A DNA stretch of 64,000 nucleotides from Candidatus Solibacter sp. (GCA_013822245.1 PNKE01000030.1:44705-108704), one strand, 5' to 3'; shown: positions 9,929 through 19,248, counted from the stretch's first letter. Numbers and translations: made by a program. The notes: a model not told the origin generated them from the sequence alone.

Positions 9929-11269
9929 ATGCTGAAGCACTTGCACTTCGCCTTGCTCCCCGCGCTCGTTCTCGCCCCCCCGGCCGGCGCCGCCGGAGAC
10001 GCGGCGGACCGGGCGGCAGCCGAGCGCAACGTTCCGGCCGCGGCTGAGCCACTGGCCCTGCAGCCGGCCTGCACCTTCACGCTTTCGACCTCGGAGGTTC
10101 TCGCTCCGCGATCCGGTTCCCAGGGGACAATCCAGGTCGATACCCAGCCCGGATGCCTTTGGAGCGTTGCCTGGTCGCGGGACTGGTTTGTTGTCGAGCA
10201 GCCCGCATCGCTGTTCGGCGAAGGCTCCGGATCGGTTACATTCCGCGTGGAAGCCAACCCCGGCGCGGCCCGCACGACATCGATTGCCCTCGGGCCGGCC
10301 CTGGTACGGATCTCCCAGCCCGGCGTTTCTCCCGGGCCCGTCGCCGCTTTCAGGGATGTATGGGGCGGGGTGCGGCTGTCGCGCTACGGCTCCGACGCGC
10401 TGCTGAACGGCGGCGGCGCATTCGATTCCAACCCCGCCGCGGCCCTGTCGCCCAACGGCGACGTCTATCTCGCCTGCCGCGATCTGTGGAACGCGATCTG
10501 GGCGTCCGTGTACCGGACTTCGACAAAGAGCTGGGAGTCATGGCGCTTCGGCGGCGGGCTCACCGCCGGCCAGCCCTCGATCGCCGTGGCCGCCTCGGGC
10601 ACGGCCTACATCGCCGTCCGCGATGCCTGGAACTCCTACTGGGTGCTCACCTACAACGGCTCGTCTTTCGGCGCCTGGATGCCGCTGCGGGGCGTCTTCG
10701 CGACCGATCCGGTGATCGCCGCCGCCGGCGACGGCTCGGTCTATGTGATCGGCAAGGACAACTGGAACGGGTTGTGGAGCGGCCGCATCTCGGCCGCCGG
10801 CGCATTTCAGGGGTGGCGTTTCGGCGGTGGCATCGTCAAGGGATCGCCGTCGGTGGCGGGCGGCGCGGACGGCTCGGCCTATGTCGCGGCGCGCGATCCG
10901 TGGGATGCGGTTTGGATCGCCCGCGTATCGGGCGAGACCTGGCTGAGCTGGTCCAACGGCGGCGGCATCCTTTCGCTGGATCCGCAGATCGCCTCCGGCT
11001 CGCCGGGGCGGGTCCATGCGGTGGTGCGCGACCCCTGGGGCGGCTGGTGGACGCGCGGCTTCACCGAGGGCTCCTCGCACGGCTGGCTGGCCTGGGCCTC
11101 CACCGGAGGGTCGCTGGTGAACGCCTCGCCCATGGCCACCGCGGGCGGCGTGTTCATCGCCGGACTCGACGCCGCGGGCGCCTTCTGGTGGCATGGCCAG
11201 GATGCCGGCGCCTGGACCCGCATGGGCTGGGCCGGCACCGCCGCGGGAACTCCGGCGGCCTCAAGATAG
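9929..11269 (+). CDS. Secreted protein with BACON-like domain and seven-repeat beta-propeller
   Basis: An exported protein of 446 residues. The ATG at 9929 gives a clear signal peptide (LHFALLPALVLAPPAGA); an ATG 42 nt upstream is less likely. Residues about 45-130 look like a BACON/Ig-like domain (CLWSVAWSRDWFVVEQP). After this, a motif of the form RDxWNxxW recurs about every 45-50 residues: FRDVWGG, CRDLWNAIW, VRDAWNSYW, GKDNWNGLW, ARDPWDAVW, VRDPWGGWW and a degenerate GLDAAGAFWW. Seven repeats suggest a seven-bladed propeller like the PLL/tectonin-type sugar-binding lectins. The function is unknown; glycan binding is an inference from the architecture. Confidence 0.75.
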   Translation: MLKHLHFALLPALVLAPPAGAAGDAADRAAAERNVPAAAEPLALQPACTFTLSTSEVLAPRSGSQGTIQVDTQPGCLWSVAWSRDWFVVEQPASLFGEGSGSVTFRVEANPGAARTTSIALGPALVRISQPGVSPGPVAAFRDVWGGVRLSRYGSDALLNGGGAFDSNPAAALSPNGDVYLACRDLWNAIWASVYRTSTKSWESWRFGGGLTAGQPSIAVAASGTAYIAVRDAWNSYWVLTYNGSSFGAWMPLRGVFATDPVIAAAGDGSVYVIGKDNWNGLWSGRISAAGAFQGWRFGGGIVKGSPSVAGGADGSAYVAARDPWDAVWIARVSGETWLSWSNGGGILSLDPQIASGSPGRVHAVVRDPWGGWWTRGFTEGSSHGWLAWASTGGSLVNASPMATAGGVFIAGLDAAGAFWWHGQDAGAWTRMGWAGTAAGTPAASR

Positions 11270-11417
11270 GCGCGTTTAATTTAATTCATCGTCCGCAAGA
11301 CCCGATAAGTCCTTTGACGCGGGAGTTCGATTCCACCCCGGCCGAGTCCTGCTGGCTCGTCCGCCGCAAGGAGTTCCGCGAATCGCAAAACCAACACCGA
11401 GTGCAAGGAGAGAAACC

Positions 11418-11789
11418 ATGAGATTGAATCGGATGAACGGCTTTTTGAAGTGCGCCGCCGCCGCCATCGCCATCACCGCCATCGGCGCGCCTCGGGCGCT
11501 GGCCCAAAGCCTCAACATCCCCACGCCCAGCGCCATGAGCCGCATCGCCAAAAAGGTTGCGCCCGCGTTTCCGCCGGCGGCCAGACAGCTCAACATCAGC
11601 GGCACACAAGACGTCGAGATCACGGTCGATGAGTCCGGCTCGGTCGTCGACGCCAAGGTGCTGAAGGGTAACGCAATCTTTAGCGCGTCCTCGCTCGCCG
11701 CCGTCAAACAGTGGAAGTTCACGCCGCTGCTCCATGACGGCGCCCCAAAGAGCTTCACCAGCGTGATCGTCTTCAGCTACTCGAAGTAG
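11418..11789 (+). CDS. Small secreted TonB C-terminal-domain protein
   Basis: A 123-residue protein with a signal peptide (residues 1-29, ending RALAQ) followed by a single TonB_C domain. AKKVAPAFPPAARQLNISGTQDVEITVDESG and VLKGNAIFSASSLAAVKQWKFTPLL are typical of the family. It lacks the proline-rich spacer and the lasting inner-membrane anchor of a working TonB, so it may be a periplasmic TonB-like adaptor rather than an energy transducer. A good ribosome-binding site, AAGGAG at 11405-11410, fixes the ATG at 11418. No ExbB or ExbD is nearby. Confidence 0.85.
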   Translation: MRLNRMNGFLKCAAAAIAITAIGAPRALAQSLNIPTPSAMSRIAKKVAPAFPPAARQLNISGTQDVEITVDESGSVVDAKVLKGNAIFSASSLAAVKQWKFTPLLHDGAPKSFTSVIVFSYSK

Positions 11790-11880
11790 GCTCTCCCGGC
11801 GAGGCGTCCGTCCCCGTCGCCGGGCTGCGCATCCTGGCCCATGGAAGCCGGCCCTGACGTTGAGTCGCTAAGATGGTCCG

Positions 11881-12354
11881 GTGAGAGCGCTTATCGTCCT
11901 TGCCGTTACCGCGCTGGCGGCCTGCGGCCAGCAAGCTCCGTTCAGCGGCAAGGTCATTTCGGTCGTCGACGGCGACACGATCGAGGTCCTCGACGGGCGC
12001 ACGACCCGCCGCATCCGCCTCCATGGCGTTGATACCCCCGAACAGGGGCAGGCGTTTGGCGGCCGCGCCCGCCGCAGGACCAGCGAACTGGTGATGGGCG
12101 CGGCCGTCACCGTACGGCCCAAAGGCGTCGATCAGTTCAGGCGCATTCTCGCCGATGTAGTCCTGGCTGACGGGCGCATCCTGAACGAAGTGCTGGTCAG
12201 CGAGGGGCTGGCCTGGTGGTTCCGCCGCTACGCCCCTCGCCACCGCCGCCTCGAAACTCTCGAGGAACAGGCCCGCGACGCCCGCAAAGGCCTCTGGGCC
12301 GAAGCCGAACCCACGCCTCCCTGGCTCTGGCGCCGCGCACGCAAACGCAAATAG
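11881..12354 (+). CDS. Thermonuclease-family (SNase-like) lipoprotein
   Basis: A 157-residue exported nuclease. It starts with GTG and has a lipoprotein signal with a lipobox (LAAC, Cys15). The SNase core is complete: VVDGDTIEV supplies the first metal-binding Asp, RLHGVDTPE supplies the catalytic Arg, Asp and Glu, and QFRRILADV lies where the second catalytic Arg is expected. [18 protein letters not shown] is the usual C-terminal motif. Probably degrades extracellular or periplasmic nucleic acid. It stands alone, not in an obvious operon. Confidence 0.88.
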   Translation: MRALIVLAVTALAACGQQAPFSGKVISVVDGDTIEVLDGRTTRRIRLHGVDTPEQGQAFGGRARRRTSELVMGAAVTVRPKGVDQFRRILADVVLADGRILNEVLVSEGLAWWFRRYAPRHRRLETLEEQARDARKGLWAEAEPTPPWLWRRARKRK

Positions 12355-12379
12355 CTCAGCCGGCCCGCAACCTCCTACA

Positions 12380-12814
<435 letters not shown>

Positions 12815-12856
12815 CGGTATCGCTACAATTGATGGTGAGACCGAGAAAACCCCCAA

Positions 12857-13774
12857 ATGCCCAGCCTTCTGGACCGCCTGAAACAAGGCATTCAAAAAAC
12901 CCGCGCCGGTCTGGTGGACCGCGTCGAGGATGTCATCCACGGCAAGAAGGAGATCGACGCCGACCTCCTCGAAGAGCTTGAATACACCCTCATCGCCGCC
13001 GATGTCGGCGTCCGCACCGCCACCGATATCCTCGAAACCATCCGCCAGCGCGTCGCCCGCCATCTGGTCAACGACCCCTCTGAACTCCGCCAGCTCATCC
13101 AGGAACACCTGCTCGGCGTCCTGGAAGCCTCCGAACGGCCGCTCATGACGCCCGGCCAGCCGCCGCGCGTCGTCATGGTTGTCGGCGTCAACGGTTCCGG
13201 CAAGACGACCACCATCGGCAAACTCGCCCAGCGGCTCAAGGAGGACGGCGAGACCGTCCTGCTCTGCGCCGCCGACACATTCCGCGCCGCCGCCATCGAG
13301 CAACTCGAAGTCTGGGCCCAGCGCACCCAGACCGGCATCATCCGCCAGTCGCAAGGCTCGGACCCCAGCGCCGTCATCTTCGACGCCCTCCATGCCGCCA
13401 AGGCCCGCGGCGCGACCACGCTCATCGTCGATACCGCCGGCCGCCTGCACACCAAGGACAACCTGATGGCGGAGCTCGAAAAGATGCGCCGCACCACGGT
13501 CCGCGTCATCCCCGGCGCCCCGCACGAGGTCTGGCTCGTGCTTGACGCCACCACCGGCCAGAACGGTCTCGAACAGGCCCGCAAGTTCACCGAATCGGCC
13601 GGCGTCACCGGCTTGATCCTCACCAAGTTGGACGGCACGGCGAAGGGTGGTATCGTCGTTGCCATCGCCCGTGAACTGAATCTGCCGATCCGCTATATCG
13701 GCGTCGGCGAACAGGCCGCCGACCTGCTCGAGTTCGAGGCGGATAAGTTCATCACCTCCCTGTTCGAGAAGTAA
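12857..13774 (+). CDS. ftsY: Signal recognition particle receptor FtsY
   Basis: GTPase that receives SRP-ribosome complexes at the inner membrane. The 305 residues are an NG core with almost no acidic A domain. Motifs are the P-loop GVNGSGKTT (110-118), DTFRAAAIEQLEVW, DTAGRLHTKDNLMAEL, and TKLDGTAKGG near the C terminus, plus GVGEQAADL. Membrane binding probably uses the amphipathic N-terminal helix. It is followed 22 nt later by ribD, and the close spacing suggests an ftsY-ribD-ribE transcript. Confidence 0.95.
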   Translation: MPSLLDRLKQGIQKTRAGLVDRVEDVIHGKKEIDADLLEELEYTLIAADVGVRTATDILETIRQRVARHLVNDPSELRQLIQEHLLGVLEASERPLMTPGQPPRVVMVVGVNGSGKTTTIGKLAQRLKEDGETVLLCAADTFRAAAIEQLEVWAQRTQTGIIRQSQGSDPSAVIFDALHAAKARGATTLIVDTAGRLHTKDNLMAELEKMRRTTVRVIPGAPHEVWLVLDATTGQNGLEQARKFTESAGVTGLILTKLDGTAKGGIVVAIARELNLPIRYIGVGEQAADLLEFEADKFITSLFEK

Positions 13775-13796
13775 GGGAGAAGAGACAGGAGTACCC

Positions 13797-14897
13797 ATGC
13801 CCTCGGAACACCTTCGGCTGGCTGTCGGCCTCGCCCGCCAGGGCGCAGGACAAACTTCGCCCAACCCCTGCGTCGGCGCTGTCCTGGTTTCGAACGGCGA
13901 GATCGTTGGCCAGGGCTTTCACACCTACTCAGGCGTCAAACACGCCGAGATCATTGCCCTGGAACAGGCCGGCCCGCGCGCCCTGGGCGCCACTCTCTTC
14001 ATCAACCTCGAACCCTGCTCCCACCAGGGCCGCACCGGTCCCTGCGCCGACGCACTGATCGCCGCCGGCATCGCCAAAATCGTCGCCATTACAGCCGACC
14101 CCAACCCCGAAGTCTCCGGCCGCGGCTTCGCCAAACTCCGCGCCGCCGGCATTGAAGTCGAAATCGACGCCGCCCTCGAAACCGAAGCCATCGATCTCAA
14201 CCGCGCCTTCTTTCACTTCATGCGGACCGGCCGCCCCCTGGTGACGCTGAAGTCGGCTTTGACGCTCGACGGCAAGATCGCCGCCCCCGACGACAATTCC
14301 GGCTGGATCACCTCCGAACTCGCCCGCGCTCACGTCCAAACCATCCGCCACTCCCACGACGCCATCCTCACCGGCGTCGGCACCGTCCTTTCCGACAACC
14401 CGATGCTGAACGACCGCAGCGGCGGTGAGCGCTCGCGCCCGCTGTTGCGCATCATCGCCGACTCCATGCTGCGCACGCCGCTCGACCACCGCATCGTCCA
14501 GTCCTGCCAGGACGACCTCATCATCTTCTGCACCTCTGTCGCCCCCAAGGACCGCCGCGCCGCTCTCGAATCCCGCGGCGTCGAGGTCATCGCCGCCGAC
14601 TCGCCCTCGGGCCGCGTCGACCTCCCTACAATCGTCAACACGCTCGCCCATCGCCGCTATCTCTCTCTGATGATCGAGGCCGGCAGCAAACTCAACTGGG
14701 CTGTGCTCGAAGCCGGCATCGTCGACCGCATCTTTTTCTATTACGCCATCAAGATCCTTGGCGGCCTGCAGTCGCTGCCCGTCGCCGGCGGCTCCGGCAA
14801 ACGCACACGGATGGATGCCATCCATCTGCGCAACCTCACGCTCCACCGCATCACCGAAGACGAGTTCGCCGTCGAAGCCTGGGTCCCCAAGCCCTGA
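13797..14897 (+). CDS. ribD: Bifunctional riboflavin biosynthesis deaminase/reductase
   Basis: Catalyses deamination and then reduction of the pyrimidine intermediate of riboflavin synthesis. The deaminase half (1-145) has the zinc motif HAE (49-51) and PCSHQGRTGPC (Cys74, Cys83), with TSPNPCVGAVL upstream. The reductase half (from about 146) has RPLVTLKSALTLDGKIA and SHDAILTGVGTVLSDNP. Length 366 is normal. A likely ribosome-binding site (CAGGAG) precedes the ATG. It lies 8 nt upstream of ribE. No FMN riboswitch was recognised upstream. Confidence 0.95.
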   Translation: MPSEHLRLAVGLARQGAGQTSPNPCVGAVLVSNGEIVGQGFHTYSGVKHAEIIALEQAGPRALGATLFINLEPCSHQGRTGPCADALIAAGIAKIVAITADPNPEVSGRGFAKLRAAGIEVEIDAALETEAIDLNRAFFHFMRTGRPLVTLKSALTLDGKIAAPDDNSGWITSELARAHVQTIRHSHDAILTGVGTVLSDNPMLNDRSGGERSRPLLRIIADSMLRTPLDHRIVQSCQDDLIIFCTSVAPKDRRAALESRGVEVIAADSPSGRVDLPTIVNTLAHRRYLSLMIEAGSKLNWAVLEAGIVDRIFFYYAIKILGGLQSLPVAGGSGKRTRMDAIHLRNLTLHRITEDEFAVEAWVPKP

Positions 14898-14905
14898 CCA
14901 CCCCC

Positions 14906-15550
14906 ATGTTCACCGGCATCATCGAAGAGATCGGCATCATCGAGACCATCGAGCCCCGCCAGGCCGGCGCCCGGCTTCGCCTGCGCGCCCCGCTGGCCGC
15001 ATCTGACCTGGCCGAAGGCGATTCGGTCTCGGTCAGCGGCGTCTGCCTCACCGCTGTCGAACTCAAACCCGCCTCGTTTGCCGCGGAGGTCTCGAACGAA
15101 ACGCTGAAACGCAGCACGCTCGGCGCACTCCGCCCTGGCTCGGCAGTCAACATCGAGCGGGCCTTGAAACCCTCGTCGCGCATGGGCGGACACATCGTTC
15201 AGGGCCACGTCGACGGCGCCGGCTCCATTGAGTCCATCGACCAGACCGGCGGAGGCAACTGGTGGTTGATGGTCCGCGTCCCCGAGGAGCTTGATCCCTA
15301 CTTCGTCTTCAAGGGCTCCATCGCCATCGACGGCATCAGCCTCACTCTGGCCCAGGTCGAGCCCGGCCGCGTCTCGGTGGCCGTCATCCCTCACACTTAC
15401 GAAAACACGACGCTGAAGTCGCGCCGCCCCGGCGACGCGGTGAACATCGAAACCGACGTGCTGGCGAAATATGTCGAAAAGATGCTCCGCGCCTTCAGCA
15501 TGAAGGGCGATCCCCTCACCGTCGAACGCCTCCGCGAACAGGGCTGGTAG
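14906..15550 (+). CDS. ribE: Riboflavin synthase alpha chain
   Basis: Dismutates two 6,7-dimethyl-8-ribityllumazines to riboflavin. The 214 residues form two homologous lumazine-binding barrels: MFTGIIEEIG begins the first, and GGHIVQGHVDGAG marks the junction. The second has FKGSIAIDGISLTL and VAVIPHTYENTTL. The C terminus (ETDVLAKYVEKML) is the trimerisation helix. It follows ribD closely; ribA/B and ribH are not in the window. Confidence 0.95.
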   Translation: MFTGIIEEIGIIETIEPRQAGARLRLRAPLAASDLAEGDSVSVSGVCLTAVELKPASFAAEVSNETLKRSTLGALRPGSAVNIERALKPSSRMGGHIVQGHVDGAGSIESIDQTGGGNWWLMVRVPEELDPYFVFKGSIAIDGISLTLAQVEPGRVSVAVIPHTYENTTLKSRRPGDAVNIETDVLAKYVEKMLRAFSMKGDPLTVERLREQGW

Positions 15551-15641
15551 CCACGGCGGCGCGCTCCGCAAGATTCTCCGGATAATCTGTCCCCCCGGCG
15601 CCCCGAATGTGGTACACATTTAATCCATAGGAGGACCTGCC

Positions 15642-15860
15642 GTGGAAGATGCAGCACCGTTTGCGTTGATGCTGATGCCGATTTTCTACATGGTGATCCT
15701 GGCGGTGGTCATCTTCCCGCACTGGAAGATGTTTCAGCGGGCGGGCTATAGCGGCGCCCTGTCGCTGCTGCTGATCCTGCCGATCATCAATATCATCGTT
15801 CTGTTCTGGTTCGGATTCAGTGACTGGCCCGCCCTGCGCGGCCGCCGGGGAGGCATGTGA
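15642..15860 (+). CDS. Small two-helix membrane protein (DUF5684-like)
   Basis: A 72-residue protein with two membrane helices (about 9-27 and 38-58) and the motif HWKMFQRAGYSGALSLLLILP followed by FSDWPALR. This matches DUF5684-type proteins and the membrane half of the next gene, so the two are tandem paralogues. The start is GTG at 15642 with a strong AGGAGG ribosome-binding site ahead. Its TGA overlaps the next start as TGATG. Function unknown. Confidence 0.78.
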   Translation: MEDAAPFALMLMPIFYMVILAVVIFPHWKMFQRAGYSGALSLLLILPIINIIVLFWFGFSDWPALRGRRGGM

Positions 15861-16405
15861 TGCGACCTGAAGACGCGGCCGGCGCAATCGGCGCGGTTGG
15901 CGGCCTGCTTGCCGGCGGGATCGTCGTCGTTCTATTGATCTTCCTTGTCATGGCGATTCTGCCGGTCATCGCCTACTGGAAGATCTTCGCCAAGACCGGC
16001 AACTCCGGGGCCATCGCCCTGTTGATGCTCATCCCCCTGGTCAATCTCATCGTCCTTTACTGGATGGCGCTGGGCGACTGGCCCGCCCTTCGCCAGGCCG
16101 GCGTCGCCCCAGGCGGTTACCCGCCGCCTGCGCCCTACCCGCCGCAGCCCGGCTACCAGCCGCAGGCTTATCCGCCGCCACCCCCGCCTTCCCAGTTCCA
16201 GCCGGACATGTCGAAGTTCCAGTCGCCGCAGTCACACTTTCAGCCGCCAGCACCGCCTCCGCAATTCGCGCCCCCTCCGGCATACCCGCCCCCGCCGCCG
16301 CGGGTCGCGCCTCCGGCAGCGGCCGCCATGTTCTGCGGCAACTGCGGAGCCAAACTGCCGGCCGGTTCGCAGTTCTGCACCAGTTGCGGCGGCCGGCTCG
16401 GCTGA
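15860..16405 (+). CDS. Membrane protein with proline-rich linker and C-terminal zinc ribbon
   Basis: A 181-residue protein in three parts. Residues about 15-70 hold two membrane helices with YWKIFAKTGNSGAIALLMLIP and GDWPALR, paralogous to the preceding small gene. Residues about 75-150 are a proline/tyrosine/glutamine-rich linker. The C terminus is a double CxxC zinc ribbon (MFCGNCGAKL... QFCTSCGGRL). The ATG at 15860 was preferred over a GTG at 15857 because GGGAGG lies 7 nt ahead and the overlap TGATG suggests coupling. The linker plus ribbon suggests cytoplasmic protein contacts; the role is unknown. Confidence 0.78.
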   Translation: MRPEDAAGAIGAVGGLLAGGIVVVLLIFLVMAILPVIAYWKIFAKTGNSGAIALLMLIPLVNLIVLYWMALGDWPALRQAGVAPGGYPPPAPYPPQPGYQPQAYPPPPPPSQFQPDMSKFQSPQSHFQPPAPPPQFAPPPAYPPPPPRVAPPAAAAMFCGNCGAKLPAGSQFCTSCGGRLG

Positions 16406-16415
16406 CCGCACCCGG

Positions 16416-17336
16416 CTACCTCAATCCGAGTTTCTTGCGCGCGAACGGCTTGGCGAAAGCCGCCGGCGGATTGTGCGCGGTTGTCGCGTAGGCCTGCTTG
16501 AAGTGCTCAAGGGCCTTCTCTTTTTCGCCCAACTGCTCCTGTGCAAGTCCGAGCAGACAGCGGATGAAGGGATCGTTCTGGTTGGCCTGCGACAAATGGA
16601 AGCGCGCCTTGTAGGGATCACCGGTGTACAGCGCAACGTAGCCGGCCAGGTATGGGAAAAAGATCGCCTGGGCCTTGGCCATCCCGGCGTTTGAATCCAG
16701 CACCGCCTTGGCTGCGGCGACATGTTTCTGGGCGACTTCCTTTTGCCCGCGCCGCGCCGCCAGCCGCGCCAACGCGTGTTCCAGCCGGAACGCCCACAGC
16801 GCCTTGCGCTCCGCCGGGATATTGGGCTCCTGCAGGCCGATCTCGGCGCCCGACTTGTACAGTTTCTCAGCCGTGTCGAACTCGCCGGCCTCGATGCACA
16901 CCCGCGCCGCTTCGTTCAGCATCTCGCCCTGCTGGTAGAAATTCTTCTCGGCGATCCAGTGCTCGTTCACCAGCATCTCGTACTTCAACGTGTTCTTGCA
17001 GTCGTTGTCGAAGGCATAGGACATCGCCATGGCGCGCCGCGCCCCGGCCTTGGCCAGCGGCGCCGGCGCCGCCTCGATGGCTTTGGAGAAATACCCGCGC
17101 GCCTCCGACGTCTTGCCCATCAGGTCCAGCGTCACGCCGGCCCCGTTCAGCGCGGGCAGGGAATTGGGCGTCGTCTTCAGTTCCTGCTTGTATGCCGCCA
17201 GCGCTTCGTCGAGCTTGCCCTCGCGCATCAACCGCTGCGCCTGCCGCACGCCCTCTGTCTGCTGGCCCTGCTGCTTGGGCGGCTGCGCGGCCAGTAGGGC
17301 GATGGAAACAGCCGTAGCTACGAAGAATCGGATCAT
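16416..17336 (-). CDS. Secreted TPR-repeat protein
   Basis: A 306-residue exported protein. It starts with a signal peptide (FFVATAVSIALLAAQP), then TPR helices: KLDEALAAYKQELKTTPNSLPALNGAG is a clear first repeat, and further repeats lie around residues 150-180 and 250-285 (CLLGLAQEQLGEKEKALEHFKQA). Likely a periplasmic scaffold. No enzymatic motif is visible. It converges on the zinc-ribbon membrane protein with only 10 nt between stops. Confidence 0.8.
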   Translation of the reverse strand: MIRFFVATAVSIALLAAQPPKQQGQQTEGVRQAQRLMREGKLDEALAAYKQELKTTPNSLPALNGAGVTLDLMGKTSEARGYFSKAIEAAPAPLAKAGARRAMAMSYAFDNDCKNTLKYEMLVNEHWIAEKNFYQQGEMLNEAARVCIEAGEFDTAEKLYKSGAEIGLQEPNIPAERKALWAFRLEHALARLAARRGQKEVAQKHVAAAKAVLDSNAGMAKAQAIFFPYLAGYVALYTGDPYKARFHLSQANQNDPFIRCLLGLAQEQLGEKEKALEHFKQAYATTAHNPPAAFAKPFARKKLGLR

Positions 17337-17366
17337 GGTCTCTCCCTCCGCGGAATATTGCCGCCA

Positions 17367-17721
17367 TTATGGCACGATCGCCCGCACGCGAATGTCGCGG
17401 AACTCGACCGTCGCCTTGTCGGAGCGGAACTGGAGTCCGATGCGGCCGGCTTCAAGCAGTGCCTTCGGCAGTTGATCGAATTCGGCGGCCGGTGCTCCGT
17501 CGATCCAAACCTCTACGCGGGCATGGGTGCGCACGGCGGCGCTCAGTTCGAGATCGCCGGACACGCCAGGGGCATACAGGATAGAGTGTCCGTTTGATCC
17601 TTCAGCGCCCCCAGGTCTCGGCTTCGGGCATCTTCCACCCAGGCGCCCGCACGCCCAGGATTGCGCCGCTTGTGTGCGGCGTCGATTCGTTATGGAAGTC
17701 GTGCGTCAGCACCGGAGTGAT
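17367..17721 (-). pseudogene. Remnant of a DUF1080 (3-keto-disaccharide hydrolase-like) gene
   Basis: Two adjacent minus-strand frames each carry a piece of a DUF1080 domain. The upstream piece (about 17602-17721) reads THDFHNESTPHTSGAILGVRAP, like the TSGAIY region of the family, and then hits a stop. The downstream piece (17367 to about 17600, another frame) reads VEVWIDGAPAAEF and GRIGLQFRSDKATVEFRDIRVR, the usual C terminus. A frameshift and loss of the N-terminal half explain this. Intact DUF1080 genes are present at 29540 and 47991. Confidence 0.6.
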
Positions 17722-17827
17722 ACGGCCGTGCCGTCCGCGGCGTACGCATACTCCTGCTTTTCTCTCGGCCGGCGCCGGTGATACCATGGTGCCCGAATCA
17801 ATGGCGATACCCCCGCGTCCCATGCGC

Positions 17828-18064
17828 GCCATTTCCATCAACGCCGCCGGCCGCGCTCTCCCGGTTCAGTCCGGCGAAGGCGACTGGATCCAGCCGCCCG
17901 GCGGCGAGCCGTTCGACATCCGCGCTGTGCTCAGGATACTGAAGCAACTGGACTGCCGCGGTCCCGTCGCTCTTCAGCGCTTCGGTATCCCCGGAGTCGC
18001 TCGCGGCCACCTGACACGCTCGATTGCGGCCTGGCGCAAACTGGCCGGCCGGGCGGGAATTTAG
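17828..18064 (+). pseudogene. C-terminal remnant of a sugar phosphate isomerase/epimerase
   Basis: The last 78 codons of a TIM-barrel isomerase are visible: AISINAAG, WIQPPGGEPFDIRAVLRILKQLDCRGPVALQ, FGIPGVARGHLTRSIAAWRKL. This is the characteristic end of xylose-isomerase-like proteins (family ending: GPVGLQ..GI.GD.R..L..S..AW). The upstream barrel is absent and replaced by unrelated sequence overlapping the DUF1080 remnant on the other strand. It is followed 30 nt later by an intact isomerase gene of the same superfamily. Confidence 0.6.
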
Positions 18065-18094
18065 CCGGCCCCCGGCCGGCAAGGAGCTATCCAA

Positions 18095-18940
18095 ATGATC
18101 GAACTCGGAATGCACACCGACAACTGGCGCCCACTGAGCGGCAGCTTCAGGGCCGCGGCTGAAACCGCGGTCAAGTACGGTCTCAAACACCTGGAATTCG
18201 CCGCCGTCCACGGCCAGTACTTCATCCAGGCCATGGGATACGAGCCGGGGATCTCGCTGCAATCCAACCCCCGCGCCTTGAAGCGCTACTGCGACGGCCT
18301 GGGCCTTTCCATCTCCCAGATCGACGGCTCCTTCCCCTTTATGGGACCGGAGGGCTCGGCCTTCGGCGTTCAATACGTGCAGCAGTCCATCCGCTTCGCC
18401 GCCGAGCTCAACTGCCCCATGGTCGATACCGTCGACGGCGCCTTCGAGATCGAGGGCTTCACCCGCGAAGAGATTTTCAGGATCACCTGCGATAACTACC
18501 GCCAGGTCCTCCCATGGGCCGAGGACTACAAGGTGATCATCAACGTCGAGCCCCACGGCCCATACACCACCGACGTCGAATTCATGGACCGGCTCTTCCG
18601 CCACTTCGATTCCGAGTACCTGCGTCTGAACTTCGACACCGGCAACACCTTCATTTCCGGCAAGGAGCCGCTCGAATATCTCAAGGCCCTCCGCCCCTAC
18701 CTGACCCACTGCCACATCAAGGACGTCAGCGCGGGCCTGGCCGCGGCCGTGCGTGGCGAGGAGACCGGCATCGCGTGCAGCGAAGTCCCTATCGGCGGCG
18801 GCGTCAATGCCGCCAATATTCAGGACTGCCTGGCCTATCTGAAGGCGACCGGCTGGAGCGGGGCCATATCGATCGAGTGCTACGGCAGCGACGAGAACAT
18901 CCGCAAGAGCGTCGAGTTCCTCCGCCCCCTGGTGGACTGA
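18095..18940 (+). CDS. Sugar phosphate isomerase/epimerase (xylose isomerase-like TIM barrel)
   Basis: A 281-residue cytoplasmic AP-endonuclease-2-type TIM barrel. Probable metal ligands lie in NVEPHG (Glu), NFDTGN (Asp), HCHIKD (His) and ISIECYG (C-terminal Glu), so the metal centre looks complete. The substrate is not evident; such proteins act as keto-sugar isomerases or epimerases. An AAGGAG ribosome-binding site precedes the ATG. The neighbouring remnants suggest that this was once part of a larger sugar-use locus. Confidence 0.85.
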   Translation: MIELGMHTDNWRPLSGSFRAAAETAVKYGLKHLEFAAVHGQYFIQAMGYEPGISLQSNPRALKRYCDGLGLSISQIDGSFPFMGPEGSAFGVQYVQQSIRFAAELNCPMVDTVDGAFEIEGFTREEIFRITCDNYRQVLPWAEDYKVIINVEPHGPYTTDVEFMDRLFRHFDSEYLRLNFDTGNTFISGKEPLEYLKALRPYLTHCHIKDVSAGLAAAVRGEETGIACSEVPIGGGVNAANIQDCLAYLKATGWSGAISIECYGSDENIRKSVEFLRPLVD

Positions 18941-19248
18941 CAGACCGTGGCGGAACTCCCGCTTGTCCGCGTTGCACTTTGCCGGCGGGCCGGGATGCGG
19001 GCAGCGGCGGCGAAAGAGATCCCCTCCATCGGAGAGGAGCCGCTGTCAGGCAGTTCCCCCGCCGCCGCCGCAACCCTTTGGGCGGCGACTCGTTTGCCGC
19101 GATAACTTCGTTGGCCGCCGTCGTGGATGGATAGTACACACCTCCTCCTCCCTCCTCGCTCTCGCCGCAAGCCATTTGGCTCGGGCGGCCGCGCGCGCCG
19201 TCCACCACGGACTGCCGGGGTTCTCCGTGCATCCGGGCCGTCTGCTTT
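18941..19248. other. Intergenic region, no gene recognised
   Basis: About 300 nt between the isomerase and manA stops. Open frames exist on both strands, but their translations are low-complexity (Pro/Arg/Ala rich) and match no family that I know. No T-tailed terminator was seen. Confidence 0.5.

Noticed and set aside
11280..11350. tRNA-like T-loop (GAGTTCGATTCC) after the propeller gene
   Set aside because: The flanking bases do not form a 5-bp T stem, and no anticodon arm or acceptor stem can be drawn.
13774..13797. FMN riboswitch ahead of ribD
   Set aside because: Only 22 nt separate ftsY and ribD, too short for an RFN element, and none of its conserved blocks were seen.
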